Positions 9,380-19,207 are shown, counted from the stretch's first letter. The stretch is DNA of 64,000 nucleotides from Enterococcus ureasiticus (GCF_001730285.1 NZ_MIJZ01000012.1:372001-436000), one strand, 5' to 3'. Notes: a model not told the origin generated them from the letters alone. Numbers and translations: made by a program.

Positions 9380-9466
9380 ACTAATTTCCCCTTTTTACCA
9401 TATAATAGAAAAAATACATTTATATTTCCTATTAAAGATTCAATAAAAAAACACCTATCTCATCAA

Positions 9467-10315
9467 CTAACTATGAACATAGCTGTCATTTTTACTGAGA
9501 ATCAATTCAGGATAATTAAGCTGTTCTATTCGAAAATGATTTAATGCTTGCATAAGAATATGGCGATTTTCTTCTCCACTTTTTCCCAATACTCGAAGCA
9601 CAAAACCAGGTTTTTCTAGATTTGAAATGCCATAATTGACAGTCGTCTCAATCATGTCTAATTTTTTTCTGATTGTTTCAATAACCTCTTTTGTGCATTG
9701 AGGACTGATAATAATCAGAGTATTATAATTCAAATTTTCTTCAAAATAACCGAGTGCAGACATCTCATTTTTCGACGGTTCCGATATTAAATGATCATTA
9801 TAGATTAATTCCTCATCCATAAATATAGTCGTTTTCATCTGTAATTTGGCATACTGAAATGGTTGCTCATCAGCAGACCAGCCTGCTGTTACACCATCCA
9901 TCAAGATTAAATTAGCATTTTCTTTCATATGAATGATCGTTTCTTGTTTATAGATTGAATTTTTATAAGGAATCACTTCATCCGTTAAATATTCAAATGT
10001 ACTATTTTCCTCTAAAACAAGTTGTGTTTTTTGTGTTGTTTGTATGTTATTATCGCATTTGTATACATATGTCGGAGCTTGAGTTGTTACGATAGCGTGC
10101 GCTTCTTCGGCTATGTTCACATCAAGTTCATATTTTTCTCCCTCAATGAAACCTCCACCAGTACTAATAAAAAAGTAGTAGGGCGTTTTTTCAGCTGCTA
10201 AAGGAATATTCGATGATACACGAGAATTTCCTTCATGATAAATTCTGGAAGCGATTGTCCGACCATTCCGGTTAGAAAATGCCATTTCGATAAGTCCGTC
10301 TGTATCCTGCCTCAT
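9467..10315 (-). CDS. ureD: Urease accessory protein UreD
   Basis: A 282-residue UreD (UreH) homologue. Typical strings are PLAAEKTPYYFFISTGGGFIEGEKY, the TTQAPTYVYKC motif and DGVTAGWS. UreD binds the urease apoprotein and, with UreF and UreG, channels nickel to the active site. The gene begins one base after the ureG stop codon, closing the accessory set E-F-G-D. Length is normal for the family. An 87-bp spacer with no clear terminator separates it from the methyltransferase gene. Confidence 0.92.
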   Translation of the reverse strand: MRQDTDGLIEMAFSNRNGRTIASRIYHEGNSRVSSNIPLAAEKTPYYFFISTGGGFIEGEKYELDVNIAEEAHAIVTTQAPTYVYKCDNNIQTTQKTQLVLEENSTFEYLTDEVIPYKNSIYKQETIIHMKENANLILMDGVTAGWSADEQPFQYAKLQMKTTIFMDEELIYNDHLISEPSKNEMSALGYFEENLNYNTLIIISPQCTKEVIETIRKKLDMIETTVNYGISNLEKPGFVLRVLGKSGEENRHILMQALNHFRIEQLNYPELILSKNDSYVHS

Positions 10316-10316
10316 A

Positions 10317-10928
10317 TTATAATCCTTCTAGTAAAACATTTTTGCGGATCCACTCATTTACAGCTGCTACCCCTTCTTGGTCCTTTAAGTTAGTAAATAA
10401 AAAGGTATTATCATCTCTGAAGACTTCCGTGTCTTTTTTCATAACTTCTAAGTCAGCACCTACATAAGGAGCTAAATCGATTTTATTGATAATAAATAAA
10501 TCACTTTTGATCATTCCTTGACCTGCTTTTCTAGGAATTTTTTCTCCTTGCGCCACGTCAATAATGTAAATGGATGAATCGACTAGTTCTGGGCTGAATG
10601 TTGCTGCTAAATTGTCGCCACCACTCTCTAAAAAGATAACATCTAAATCTTCAAAACGTTCTTCTAATTGTTCGATTGCCGCAAAATTCATTGATGCATC
10701 TTCGCGAATGGCAGTATGTGGACAACCGCCTGTTTCAACACCGATAATACGATCTTCACTTAAAACAGAGTTATCACACAAAAATTTTGCATCTTCTTTT
10801 GTATAGATATCATTTGTGATTACAGCAACGTTTAAGTCCTCATTCATTTGTCTAACTAAGCGTTCAATCAGGAGCGTTTTTCCTGATCCAACAGGCCCAC
10901 CGACACCAATTATTACTGTTTTTTTCAT
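10317..10928 (-). CDS. ureG: Urease accessory GTPase UreG
   Basis: A 203-residue SIMIBI-class GTPase. The N-terminus carries the P-loop [11 protein letters not shown] (about residues 8-18), then [17 protein letters not shown], the [17 protein letters not shown] segment and the base-specificity motif [12 protein letters not shown], all diagnostic for UreG. GTP hydrolysis by UreG drives nickel insertion into urease in the UreD-UreF-UreG complex. A clear GGAGG ribosome binding site precedes the ATG. The CPH nickel-binding motif is intact. Confidence 0.96.
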   Translation of the reverse strand: MKKTVIIGVGGPVGSGKTLLIERLVRQMNEDLNVAVITNDIYTKEDAKFLCDNSVLSEDRIIGVETGGCPHTAIREDASMNFAAIEQLEERFEDLDVIFLESGGDNLAATFSPELVDSSIYIIDVAQGEKIPRKAGQGMIKSDLFIINKIDLAPYVGADLEVMKKDTEVFRDDNTFLFTNLKDQEGVAAVNEWIRKNVLLEGL

Positions 10929-10941
10929 CTTTTATTTCCTC

Positions 10942-11646
10942 CTATGACATAAAAAGTCTAAAAATCTGTGTCTCGTGATTAATTTGGGATAATTCAATTC
11001 CAGGTACATTTGCCCCTAGATATGAAGAGTCTAATTGCTCAATTTCTGCTAAAATCTCTTCTAACAATGGGATTGTTCTTTGTAAGATTAATTGTCCACT
11101 TTTTTGTCCTAGTGGTACCGCCCTTACAGCGTTTTGAATCATTGTAGAGTTTATACTATAGCCGTAAAGTAACGTTGCTTCGTCTACTTCTAGCCCTTTA
11201 TAATGTGCAAAAATAGCAAATACAATCGCTGGATTTCCATAAACACTCGTTTGTTTGATTCGTTGCTTATACTCATCTAGTAATGGAATATCATGTAATG
11301 TTTGAACTAAATCAATCATTTGTTTCGCAATCATTTTCGTCCCGTTTCTTGTTTCAGCGGCTTGCGAAGAACATGTGATGATTTTATCGTATTCCCAAAT
11401 ATCTTCTATCTTTTCTTCTTCCAACGCTTTGAAACAAAGTTTTATAAGTAATCCTTCACCATATTTAAATTGTGTTTTTAAATATGTATCCAACCAAATT
11501 TCAAAATCATCTGCATTTACTATTTTATCTGTTCTTAAATAGTTTTCCATGCCAAAAGAGTGGTTGAACGTTCCTATAGGAAAAGTAGAATCACAGACTT
11601 GTACAACATCTAAAAAATTTCCAAACCCTTTTGCCTTAATGTTCAT
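10942..11646 (-). CDS. ureF: Urease accessory protein UreF
   Basis: A 234-residue all-helical UreF. Diagnostic is VVQVCDSTFPIGTFNHSFGMENYL near the N-terminus, and STMIQNAVRAVPLGQKSGQ in the C-terminal half. UreF bridges UreD and UreG and acts on GTPase timing in the urease activation complex. The ATG at 11646 lies inside the end of ureE (11-bp overlap), indicating translational coupling; an in-frame ATG at 11661 would add five residues, and neither has a strong ribosome binding site. Confidence 0.92.
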   Translation of the reverse strand: MNIKAKGFGNFLDVVQVCDSTFPIGTFNHSFGMENYLRTDKIVNADDFEIWLDTYLKTQFKYGEGLLIKLCFKALEEEKIEDIWEYDKIITCSSQAAETRNGTKMIAKQMIDLVQTLHDIPLLDEYKQRIKQTSVYGNPAIVFAIFAHYKGLEVDEATLLYGYSINSTMIQNAVRAVPLGQKSGQLILQRTIPLLEEILAEIEQLDSSYLGANVPGIELSQINHETQIFRLFMS

Positions 11647-12091
11647 GTGACAAGTCCACATGTTTCAGAGCTTTTCTTAATTTGATTTTTTTTATCTCGT
11701 AGCTTATATTCTTTTTAATCAAAAGATCAACTACGGTTGGATCTACTTCTAACACAATTTTTCCATCTTCCACAACGACAGGTTTATGTGTGTTTCCAAG
11801 TAAATGAGCAATTTCGCCCATTTCATCCATCGTTGATGGTTTAATAATAATCATTTCTTCCGAACGTACTGCAATGACTAAAACATTGTGGTCATCGATG
11901 AAGAAGATCGATCCATTACGTAACGCTTCACTTTCACTTGTTAATCGAATACCATAATCATTGCTATGGTCCGTGGTCACTCGTAAAATTCTTTTATTTA
12001 AATCATCGCTGCTTAACACAACTGTTTCAACATGGTATTTAGTGATATCATCGATTTCATCAATGTTTGAATCAATAGTTGTTAAAATCAT
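11636..12091 (-). CDS. ureE: Urease nickel metallochaperone UreE
   Basis: A 151-residue UreE with an N-terminal peptide-binding-like domain and a C-terminal metal-binding domain containing LLGNTHKPVVVEDGKIVLEVDPTV, a strong family signature with the conserved metal-binding histidine in GNTHKP. The C-terminal tail HVDLSHEH is short, unlike the long His-rich tail of Klebsiella UreE, so nickel storage capacity is probably small. An AGGAGG ribosome binding site is present. It is the first accessory gene, 147 bp after ureC, behind a large hairpin. Confidence 0.93.
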   Translation of the reverse strand: MILTTIDSNIDEIDDITKYHVETVVLSSDDLNKRILRVTTDHSNDYGIRLTSESEALRNGSIFFIDDHNVLVIAVRSEEMIIIKPSTMDEMGEIAHLLGNTHKPVVVEDGKIVLEVDPTVVDLLIKKNISYEIKKIKLRKALKHVDLSHEH

Positions 12092-12124
12092 ATTCTTCCT
12101 CCTGTAATAACAGATTGATAATTT

Positions 12125-12239
12125 AACAGAACAAAAGTGGCAATAGCTTTCTTAAAATTTCTTCTAAATGCACATATATAACATTTCTTTTAAAAGAATT
12201 TTTGATAGCTTGCCACTTTTGTTCCAGGATTTTTCTGTT
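12125..12239 (-). repeat. Long inverted repeat/hairpin between ureC and ureE
   Basis: A perfect 15-bp inverted repeat (GAACAAAAGTGGCAA at 12129-12143 and its complement at 12210-12224) is bordered by a second short pair (AACAGA at 12125-12130, TCTGTT at 12234-12239). The 66-bp interior is AT-rich and holds the palindrome TTCTTTTAAAAGAA. It fills the only large spacer within the urease genes, starting at the ureC stop codon. No long T-run follows on the minus strand, so it is not a standard terminator; it may cause attenuation or protect the 3' end of the structural-gene mRNA. Confidence 0.7.
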
Positions 12240-13960
12240 TAGAATAAGTAATATCTTTGGCTTAAAGCTACAGTATCAGCGGGATCACAAGTAATCAATT
12301 CATCATCAATTTTCACATCAAAGGTATGTGGATCAACGGTAATTGTTTTTGGACTAAAATTATTTAATTTCATATCACGTTTAGTCAAGTTTCTTGTATT
12401 ATGGACAGGCAAAACAATTTTTTCTAGTCCAATCGTTTCCTTGATTCCATGATCATACGCGAACTGCGAAACAAATGTGATATTCGTGGCAGTCACAGCT
12501 TTACCACATGCACCAAAAAGATCTCTCATTAAGCGAGGTTGTGGTGTAGGTAGACTTGAACTTGCATCTCCCATAACACCGTAACTGATCATCCCCATTT
12601 TTAATACCATTTTTGGTTTTGCACCAAACTTCGCAGGTTCCCAAATCACTAAATCAGCATATTTACCGACTTCGACCGAACCGATATAATCTGATACACC
12701 GTTAGTAATAGCTGGGTTTATTGTGTACTTGGCAATATATCGTTTGATACGATTATTATCGCTAAATTCACTATCTCCATCTAATGAACCACGTTGTTTT
12801 TTCATTTTATCCGCTAACTGCCAGCAGCGCATGGCAACTTCACCAACACGTCCCATAGCCATCGCGTCAGACGTCATGATACTTAGTGCACCCATATCGT
12901 GTAAAACATCTTCTGCAGCAATCGTTTGTTTACGTACACGAGACTCTGCAAAAGAGACATCCTCTGGCAATTTAGGATCTAAATTATGACAAACCATAAC
13001 CATATCAAATAATTCACTAATTTCGTTGATCGTGTAAGGATTTGTTGGATTTGTTGATGAAGGTAAAACATTATCATGTCCTGCTACAACCATAATATCT
13101 GGCGCATGTCCGCCACCAGCACCTTCAGTATGGAAGGTATGCACTGTTCGACCTTGAAATGCATCTAATGTATTTTGAACGAACCCACCTTCATTTAGCG
13201 AATCTGTATGGACCGCAAATTGAACATCGTATTTGTCAGCCGCTTTCAGTGAGTTATCAATCCCTGCACTAGTTGCTCCCCAATCTTCATGGGTTTTTAT
13301 CGCCATTGCACCTGCTTCAATTTGTTCAGTAATAGTCTCTGGTACAGCTCCTGCACCTTTAGCCATCACACCCATATTGATTGGCAAGTTATCAGCCGAT
13401 TGGAGCATTCGTTCGATATGCCATTTCCCTGGTGAAGTAGTGGCTGAGTTAGTACCATCAGCTGGTCCTGTTCCCCCACCAAATAATGTTGTAATACCGT
13501 TATCAAGTCCTGCTTGTGCTAATCCTGGTGAAATAAAATGTACATGAATATCCAATCCACCTGCTGTGACGATCAGACCTTCAGCGGATATCGCTTCTGT
13601 ACTAGCACCAACAACAAAGTCTATGTCATCCATATTATCTGGATTTCCGCCCTTACCAATTGCTATGATTTTGCCGTCACGAATACCTATATCAGCTTTA
13701 ATAATTCCAGTGTAATCAATAATTGTCGCATTCGTTATGATTGTATCTGCAACTAAAGGATTTGCTGCACGAGTTTCAGTAGCACTTTGTCCCATGCCAT
13801 CTCTTAGCACTTTTCCTCCACCAAACTTACTTTCTTGCCCGTGAACAGTATAATCTTTTTCAATTGCCGCAAATAAATCAGTATCCCCTAATCGAACACT
13901 ATCTCCGACTATCGGGCCAAACATTTGCGAATATTTAGTTCTATCCATTTTAAAGCTCAT
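12239..13960 (-). CDS. ureC: Urease alpha subunit (catalytic)
   Basis: A 573-residue amidohydrolase-fold protein that hydrolyses urea to ammonia and carbamate at a di-nickel centre. All catalytic residues are present: nickel ligands His139 and His141 (HVHFISPG), the lysine to be carbamylated Lys222 (AIKTHEDWG), His251 ([11 protein letters not shown]), His277 ([15 protein letters not shown]) and Asp365 ([13 protein letters not shown]), plus His224 and His325 (MVCHNLD). Numbers are five higher than in Klebsiella UreC, consistent with five extra N-terminal residues. A GAGGG ribosome binding site lies six bases before the ATG. It assembles with UreA and UreB in the cytoplasm. Confidence 0.98.
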   Translation of the reverse strand: MSFKMDRTKYSQMFGPIVGDSVRLGDTDLFAAIEKDYTVHGQESKFGGGKVLRDGMGQSATETRAANPLVADTIITNATIIDYTGIIKADIGIRDGKIIAIGKGGNPDNMDDIDFVVGASTEAISAEGLIVTAGGLDIHVHFISPGLAQAGLDNGITTLFGGGTGPADGTNSATTSPGKWHIERMLQSADNLPINMGVMAKGAGAVPETITEQIEAGAMAIKTHEDWGATSAGIDNSLKAADKYDVQFAVHTDSLNEGGFVQNTLDAFQGRTVHTFHTEGAGGGHAPDIMVVAGHDNVLPSSTNPTNPYTINEISELFDMVMVCHNLDPKLPEDVSFAESRVRKQTIAAEDVLHDMGALSIMTSDAMAMGRVGEVAMRCWQLADKMKKQRGSLDGDSEFSDNNRIKRYIAKYTINPAITNGVSDYIGSVEVGKYADLVIWEPAKFGAKPKMVLKMGMISYGVMGDASSSLPTPQPRLMRDLFGACGKAVTATNITFVSQFAYDHGIKETIGLEKIVLPVHNTRNLTKRDMKLNNFSPKTITVDPHTFDVKIDDELITCDPADTVALSQRYYLF

Positions 13961-13988
13961 ATTTTTCCCTCTTTTCCCTCATTTTTAC

Positions 13989-14315
13989 TTATTGTACCCG
14001 ATTATCATCCAAATAGCCGTCCACTTTATCATTGAAGCCAAAAATGCGGCGCTTTCCGCCTACATCGATTAGATTTACTTTTCGTGTTTCGCCCGGCTCA
14101 AAACGAATCGCCGTTCCTGCTGGAATATCTAAACGTTTCCCTCTTGCTTTTTCACGGTCAAATTTCAAACCCTCTTCATTCGCTTCATAAAAATGAAAAT
14201 GTGAGCCCACCTGAACAGCACGGTCACCAACATTTTTCACTTCTAATGTGATTGCATCGTATCCTTCATTACAAACTACTTGCTCTTTTGCTAATTTATA
14301 TTCTCCTGGAATCAT
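13989..14315 (-). CDS. ureB: Urease beta subunit
   Basis: A 108-residue protein beginning MIPGEY, with [11 protein letters not shown] and [23 protein letters not shown], which are diagnostic for the urease beta subunit. It is a separate gene, as in Klebsiella and Streptococcus salivarius, not fused to the gamma subunit as in Helicobacter. The 28-bp gap to ureC carries the ureC ribosome binding site. Confidence 0.97.
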   Translation of the reverse strand: MIPGEYKLAKEQVVCNEGYDAITLEVKNVGDRAVQVGSHFHFYEANEEGLKFDREKARGKRLDIPAGTAIRFEPGETRKVNLIDVGGKRRIFGFNDKVDGYLDDNRVQ

Positions 14316-14351
14316 ATCTTTTCCTCCTTCATCAAATAACTAACCATACAT

Positions 14352-14654
14352 TTATTGGATCGGATCATGAATCGTCACTAATTTTGTTCCATCTGGAAAA
14401 GTTGCTTCTACTTGGATCATCGGAATCATTTCAGAAATACCTTCCATAACATCATCTTTTGTCAAAAGATTTCTGCCATCATTCATTAATTGCGAAACCG
14501 TTTTTCCCTCGCGTGCTCCTTCTAAAACTAAATCGGTAATTAGCGCTACGCTTTCAGGATGGTTTAATTTAATTTTTTTGTCTTTTCTTCGTTGGGCAAT
14601 CATTGCTGCCAAACTGATCATCATTTTTTCTTGTTCTCTTGTTGTCAACTGCAT
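14352..14654 (-). CDS. ureA: Urease gamma subunit
   Basis: A 100-residue protein, exactly the usual length for UreA, starting [18 protein letters not shown] and containing [22 protein letters not shown]. The ATG at 14654 is chosen over an in-frame start further upstream (14696) because GAGGGGAG lies just before it and because the family start aligns here. The longer version would overlap ureI. It forms the trimer-of-trimers core with UreB and UreC. Confidence 0.97.
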   Translation of the reverse strand: MQLTTREQEKMMISLAAMIAQRRKDKKIKLNHPESVALITDLVLEGAREGKTVSQLMNDGRNLLTKDDVMEGISEMIPMIQVEATFPDGTKLVTIHDPIQ

Positions 14655-14676
14655 ATTAAATGCTCCCCTCTTATTT

Positions 14677-15195
14677 TTATTTAGGCCATAAATCAAGTAA
14701 CATCAGGAATCCTGGAATCCAAGCTGTAACAATTCCTTCACCGACTAATAGATAACCTACAAATTTCCCTAGATTTTTTCCAAATGTATTTTCAAGAAAT
14801 CCTGTAAACCATAGGATTCCCCAGAGAAACCAAATTATTCCAAATAATGCATTGCCGCCATATCCATAAAAACATAATATTCCTGCTGGAATAGCGTTAA
14901 TGGCAACAAATAAACTGAACCAGCCATAGAGTTTCTGGTCCAAATCAAACATAGCATTGATAGCTGTATAAAGATAAGTAAACGCAAATAATAACCCCGT
15001 CGCACTTGCATAGAACCAAGACGAATCTTTGCTAGCAACTATTCCATAAGATAGTGCCACCAAATTTAAAAATAAACTTAATCCGCCTGTAAATAGATTC
15101 ATGACCACGATGGATTTATCTTTGGTTCCTTGAAGCCGATACAGCCCATTACTCATCAATACCATTCCTACATACAATAAAATAACTCCAAGCAT
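14677..15195 (-). CDS. ureI: UreI/AmiS-type urea channel
   Basis: A 172-residue membrane protein with about six transmembrane helices. The N-terminus ([22 protein letters not shown]) and the alternating hydrophobic layout match the AmiS/UreI family; Helicobacter UreI is a proton-gated urea channel, and ureI opens the urease operon of Streptococcus salivarius. The ATG at 15195 has AGGAGG six bases upstream, whereas an ATG at 15201 lies directly against that sequence. It is the first gene of the urease operon. Whether the channel is acid-gated cannot be judged. Confidence 0.9.
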   Translation of the reverse strand: MLGVILLYVGMVLMSNGLYRLQGTKDKSIVVMNLFTGGLSLFLNLVALSYGIVASKDSSWFYASATGLLFAFTYLYTAINAMFDLDQKLYGWFSLFVAINAIPAGILCFYGYGGNALFGIIWFLWGILWFTGFLENTFGKNLGKFVGYLLVGEGIVTAWIPGFLMLLDLWPK

Positions 15196-15524
15196 TGTCA
15201 TCCTCCTGTCTTACTATATATAAAATACCTCGATAATTTATATGATTTTTTTATATGATTACGTATAAAAAAAACATCTATATTGACTTAACCAACATTC
15301 TTTAAATGTTTTTTGATTTCTATTCAAAAAAAACAAGGCTATTTTCACACTAAATAAATAACTAAAACCAAGAATGTTAAACATATAAATATATAATAAA
15401 ACATTTATTTATATAATCTCTCCATTTTGTTAAGGAAAAACCCTTATATAGTAAGTATTCTACTCTTAAATGTCCTTATTTACAAATATTATCTTTTTTT
15501 ATTCTTTTTCACATATTTAGTTAT
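15196..15524. other. AT-rich urease operon upstream region
   Basis: About 330 bp with no gene, between ureI and the terminator of the GntR-type gene; the urease promoter must lie here. I could not find a convincing pair of -35/-10 hexamers on the minus strand. A 9-bp inverted pair, AACATTCTT at 15294-15302 and AAGAATGTT at 15370-15378, both preceded by CCA on the plus strand, could be a regulator site. The ribosome binding site of ureI (AGGAGG, complement near 15202-15207) is at the left edge. Confidence 0.45.
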
Positions 15525-15575
15525 AAAAAAGGACTGAAACTCAGCTTTTTTTATCGCTGCATCTCAGTCCTTTTT
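15525..15575 (-). terminator. Intrinsic terminator after the GntR-type regulator
   Basis: A stem made of AAAAAGGACTGA and its complement (15525-15537 paired with 15564-15575) with a T-run on the minus strand. It lies 22 bp beyond the regulator stop codon and insulates the urease operon from it. Confidence 0.85.
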
Positions 15576-15597
15576 AGTAAAATTTATTTAATTATTT

Positions 15598-16323
15598 TTA
15601 GCCTCGTTTTGCATTTAAATTCACTACAACGATATCTCCTTTATCATATCTATGGCGTGTTTGCGAATATTCAAACGGAACACCTGAATCTAAAAATACA
15701 ACTTGATCCACTTCCAAAATGGGGTCAATATCTTCACATTCCAAATATTTTTTATCGTTCTCATTTGGTCGGTCTGCATGAATTCTTCGATTAGCAACCC
15801 CTATACCAAAACCTAATACGTCTTCAATATGGCTATATATCGAGTGATACAACACTTTTTCTGTGATACCAGTGATTACTTCAATCGGCATGATTGTATA
15901 CTCCAATAGCAATGGTTCCCCTTTAAAATAACGCAGACGAATAATATCATACACTGGTTTTGAGGGATCGATCATTAGTTTTTCGCATTCAATTTCATTA
16001 GGAAAACGAATTGAAAAGGAAATAATTTTACTTGTTATTTTTCCTTTTGAGCCTAAATGTTTGGTCACGCCATCATAAATATCTGCTTTACTATCAAGTT
16101 CTGATAATGTACGAGCATTTTTCCTCACAAATGTACCTGAACCACGGCGACTATATACTAAGCCTTCAATTCTCAAAATCTCCAATGCTTTTTGTATTGT
16201 CATTCGACTTGTTTTATATTCTTTAGCTAAAACTATTTGCTCTGGCATTGACTTTTCACTGTTATAGAAACCATTAATGATTTTTGCACGAATATCATCC
16301 GCAACTTCTTTGTATCTTGACAT
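15598..16323 (-). CDS. GntR-family (HutC/UTRA) regulator of the beta-glucoside genes
   Basis: A 241-residue regulator with an N-terminal winged helix-turn-helix (about residues 1-70; SMPEQIVLAKEYKTSRMTIQKALEILRIEGLVYSRRGSGTFV spans the recognition helix and wing) and a C-terminal UTRA effector domain (about 90-235). UTRA domains bind sugar phosphates or related ligands. The ATG at 16323 is preferred because AGGA precedes it by seven bases; an in-frame ATG at 16338 has none. It is divergent from the GH1 and PTS genes starting at 16494, with 170 bp between, and is the likely local repressor of them. Confidence 0.85.
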   Translation of the reverse strand: MSRYKEVADDIRAKIINGFYNSEKSMPEQIVLAKEYKTSRMTIQKALEILRIEGLVYSRRGSGTFVRKNARTLSELDSKADIYDGVTKHLGSKGKITSKIISFSIRFPNEIECEKLMIDPSKPVYDIIRLRYFKGEPLLLEYTIMPIEVITGITEKVLYHSIYSHIEDVLGFGIGVANRRIHADRPNENDKKYLECEDIDPILEVDQVVFLDSGVPFEYSQTRHRYDKGDIVVVNLNAKRG

Positions 16324-16453
16324 AACAAATCCTCGCATTCATTTCTCTTTCGTTCATTATAAAACGGATTATATGCATTATCAACTCTCCGAAATGTTGT
16401 TCATTTATTTTACAATGACTTTACATTTCTTTTTTTATATTGTAAACTCTTTT

Positions 16454-16467
16454 TGTAAACGTTTACT
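16454..16467 (+). promoter_or_regulatory. cre-like catabolite-repression site
   Basis: TGTAAACGTTTACT contains the perfect palindrome GTAAACGTTTAC and matches the CcpA cre consensus TGWAANCGNTNWCA at all but the last position. It lies 27 bp before the GH1 start codon, so bound CcpA would block transcription. A related half, TGTAAACT, lies just upstream at 16441-16448. The site could also be bound by the adjacent GntR-type regulator. Confidence 0.6.
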
Positions 16468-16493
16468 ACAAAAATGGAAATAGGAGGATCAGT

Positions 16494-17876
16494 ATGAAAC
16501 CTACTGAAAATTTTTTTTGGGGGAACTCTGTATCAAGTATGCAAACGGAAGGCGGATGGGATGAAGGCGGAAAGAGCTTATCTGTTTATGACATTCGTGA
16601 AGCCTCTGAATTTGCTAGTGACTGGCATTATGCCAATGATAACTTCCACCATTTTGATGAAGACTTGGATTACATTAAAGATTTAGGCATGAATATGTAT
16701 CGTTTTCAGATTTCATGGAGCCGTGTTGTCAAAGATGGTGATGGCGCGTTCAACGAAGAAGGAATTGCCTACTATGAACGTTTAATCGATGGATTGTTGA
16801 CTCGTGGTATCGAACCTATGATTTGTTTGTATCATTTTGATATGCCTTTGCGTCTAGCAGAAAAATACAATGGCTTGATGAGTAAAGAGGTATTGCATGC
16901 ATTTGTTCGTTATGGAAAAGAAATGATTGATCGTTTTGCCGAGAAAGTTAAGTATTGGATCGTCTTTAATGAGCAAAATTTGTACCATGTTTCAGAAGCA
17001 TTCAAAATTAGTGGTTATTTAAAAGGAGAACGATCTATTGATGATCTTTATAAAATTCTACACAATGTAATGACCGCTCATGCTCGAATTGCTAACTATA
17101 TTCATGAAACTACAGATGCTAAAATTGGTGGGATGCTCGCTTATTCCGAAGTCTATCCCGCTACAAGCAATCCTAAAGATATTTTAGCTGCTAGAAAATG
17201 GGATGAATTTGTTAATTATACGCTACTCGATGCCTATACTAAGGGTGTATATTCTCACGAAATGATGACCTTTGTAAAAAATAATCAAATCGACATGGGG
17301 ATTCTTCCTGGTGAATTAGAAGATATTGGAAGGCAAAAAAACGATTTCTTAAGCTTTAGTTATTATGCATCAACAACTATTAATGCTGAGAAAATCCCAG
17401 TTGGAACTCCGCCAAACTTTTTCCTTGATTATGCTAAAGAAGACAATCCCAATATCGGTACAACCGAATGGAATTGGCAAATTGATCCACTCGGCTTTAG
17501 AGACGTTTTAAATAAAATGTACCAACGCTATCGTTTACCAGTATTTCCTATTGAAAATGGTATTGGCGTTCAAGAAGAATGGAATGGTATAAATCCAATC
17601 CAAGATGATTACAGAATCGACTACCATCGTGATCACTTAAAAGCAATGTATGATGCCATGTTTATTGATGGTGTAGACGTTATTGGTTATCTTGGCTGGG
17701 GATTGATTGATATCTTAAGTTCTCAAGGAGATATGCGGAAACGATATGGACTCGTCTATGTCAACCGAACAAATCATGATTTACTAGATATGAAACGTGT
17801 CCCTAAGAAAAGTTACGACTGGTTTAAGCAGGTGATAGCTACTAATGGAGAGAGCATTTACAGCAAAGGGGAATAG
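16494..17876 (+). CDS. GH1 6-phospho-beta-glucosidase
   Basis: A 460-residue cytoplasmic TIM-barrel glycosidase of family GH1. The N-terminal FFWGNSVSSMQTEGGW is the family signature; the acid/base Glu160 is in WIVFNEQN and the nucleophile Glu354 in FPIENGIG. Next to a PTS permease, the substrate is expected to be a phosphorylated beta-glucoside such as cellobiose-phosphate or an aryl-beta-glucoside phosphate, cleaved to glucose 6-phosphate and a second product. AGGAGG precedes the ATG. It is the first gene of a two-gene operon, five bases before the PTS gene. Confidence 0.9.
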   Translation: MKPTENFFWGNSVSSMQTEGGWDEGGKSLSVYDIREASEFASDWHYANDNFHHFDEDLDYIKDLGMNMYRFQISWSRVVKDGDGAFNEEGIAYYERLIDGLLTRGIEPMICLYHFDMPLRLAEKYNGLMSKEVLHAFVRYGKEMIDRFAEKVKYWIVFNEQNLYHVSEAFKISGYLKGERSIDDLYKILHNVMTAHARIANYIHETTDAKIGGMLAYSEVYPATSNPKDILAARKWDEFVNYTLLDAYTKGVYSHEMMTFVKNNQIDMGILPGELEDIGRQKNDFLSFSYYASTTINAEKIPVGTPPNFFLDYAKEDNPNIGTTEWNWQIDPLGFRDVLNKMYQRYRLPVFPIENGIGVQEEWNGINPIQDDYRIDYHRDHLKAMYDAMFIDGVDVIGYLGWGLIDILSSQGDMRKRYGLVYVNRTNHDLLDMKRVPKKSYDWFKQVIATNGESIYSKGE

Positions 17877-17881
17877 TCGTT

Positions 17882-19207
17882 ATGGAAGCAAACAAAAAAA
17901 GTTTTCTAGATAAATTCACGGAATTTTCTATCAAAGTTGGGAATCAAGTGCATCTTCGCTCTTTGCGAGATGCCTTTACCACCATTATGCCGATGTTTAT
18001 TTTAGCTGGTTTAGCTGTTTTAGTAAATAATGTTTTGTTTCCTTTTGCTTTTAAAGACGACACTTTATCTAAGTTGCAAACTTTTGGGAACGTGATTACA
18101 AATGGCACATTGAATATTGCTGGATTGTTGATCGCACCAATGATTGCTTATTATCTTGCAAAAAATAAAAACTTTAATAATCCAATTTCCGCTACTGCCG
18201 TCGCTACATCAACCTTGGTTATCATGATGGCGATGACGTATACTGTAGCTCCGGTTGGTTCAGAAACAACTGTCACTATTGATGGAATTTTGACCTATAG
18301 TAATTTAGGTACACAAGGAATGTTTTCTGGAATTATTATCGGTCTACTTGCAACGGAGCTATACATGCGAATCTCTTCTATCAAAAAGTTGCAGATCAAT
18401 TTAGGCGATCAAGTGCCACCAGCTGTTGGTCGTAGTTTCAGTTCACTGCTTCCTTCACTCATCACGTTAAGCTTTTTTGCTGTTATTTCAGCAATTTTAA
18501 TTACTCTTTTTGATACTGACCTTATCACACTGATCTCGACATTAATTCAAGAACCTTTAAGAAAAGTTAATACATCACTTTTAGGTTTTTTATTGATTTA
18601 CTCTACAGGTAATTTCTTATTTACCTTAGGAATTCATCAAACAGTCATCAATGGTTCTTTACTCGATCCACTTTTATTAGTCAATATGAATGAAAACATG
18701 GCGGCTATTAACGAAGGAAAAGAAGCACCTCATATTATCAATAGTTCGTTCATTACTGTATATAGTCAAATGGGCGGAACAGGTGGTACTATAGCTTTGA
18801 TCCTTGCAGTTATTTTATTTGTTAAATATAAACCTTATAAAGATGTGGTTAGTTTGTCTGTTGCACCAAGTATCTTTGAAATAAATGAACCTATTATTTT
18901 TGGTTTACCGATTGTCTTTAATATCCCAATGATGATTCCTTTTATTTTTAGTCCAGTAATTGGTGCTTTAATTGGGTATTTTGCTACTGCAATTGGCTTT
19001 GTTAAACCACTCTCTGTATTAGTTCCTTGGACAACACCCCCGATTATTAGCGGGTTCCTTGCCAGTTCCGGTGATTGGAAAGTCGCTTTTTTACAGGTCA
19101 TCATTCTGATAGTAACGTTATTTTTCTATCTTCCATTCTTGAAAATTTCCGAACGAGTTTCCAGGACACAGGCCGAACAATTACATGCAGAAGAAGGGAA
19201 TCAATAA
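17882..19207 (+). CDS. PTS lactose/cellobiose-family EIIC permease
   Basis: A 441-residue membrane permease of the cellobiose (Lac) PTS family, with about ten hydrophobic segments; FITVYSQMGGTGGTIAL and SVAPSIFEINEPIIFGLPIVFNIPMMIPFI are typical of EIIC CelB/LicC. It imports beta-glucosides together with phosphorylation for the GH1 enzyme upstream. No EIIA or EIIB gene lies beside it, so it must use EIIA/EIIB proteins encoded elsewhere, a common arrangement for single EIIC genes in enterococci. Substrate is inferred from the neighbouring enzyme. Confidence 0.9.
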   Translation: MEANKKSFLDKFTEFSIKVGNQVHLRSLRDAFTTIMPMFILAGLAVLVNNVLFPFAFKDDTLSKLQTFGNVITNGTLNIAGLLIAPMIAYYLAKNKNFNNPISATAVATSTLVIMMAMTYTVAPVGSETTVTIDGILTYSNLGTQGMFSGIIIGLLATELYMRISSIKKLQINLGDQVPPAVGRSFSSLLPSLITLSFFAVISAILITLFDTDLITLISTLIQEPLRKVNTSLLGFLLIYSTGNFLFTLGIHQTVINGSLLDPLLLVNMNENMAAINEGKEAPHIINSSFITVYSQMGGTGGTIALILAVILFVKYKPYKDVVSLSVAPSIFEINEPIIFGLPIVFNIPMMIPFIFSPVIGALIGYFATAIGFVKPLSVLVPWTTPPIISGFLASSGDWKVAFLQVIILIVTLFFYLPFLKISERVSRTQAEQLHAEEGNQ

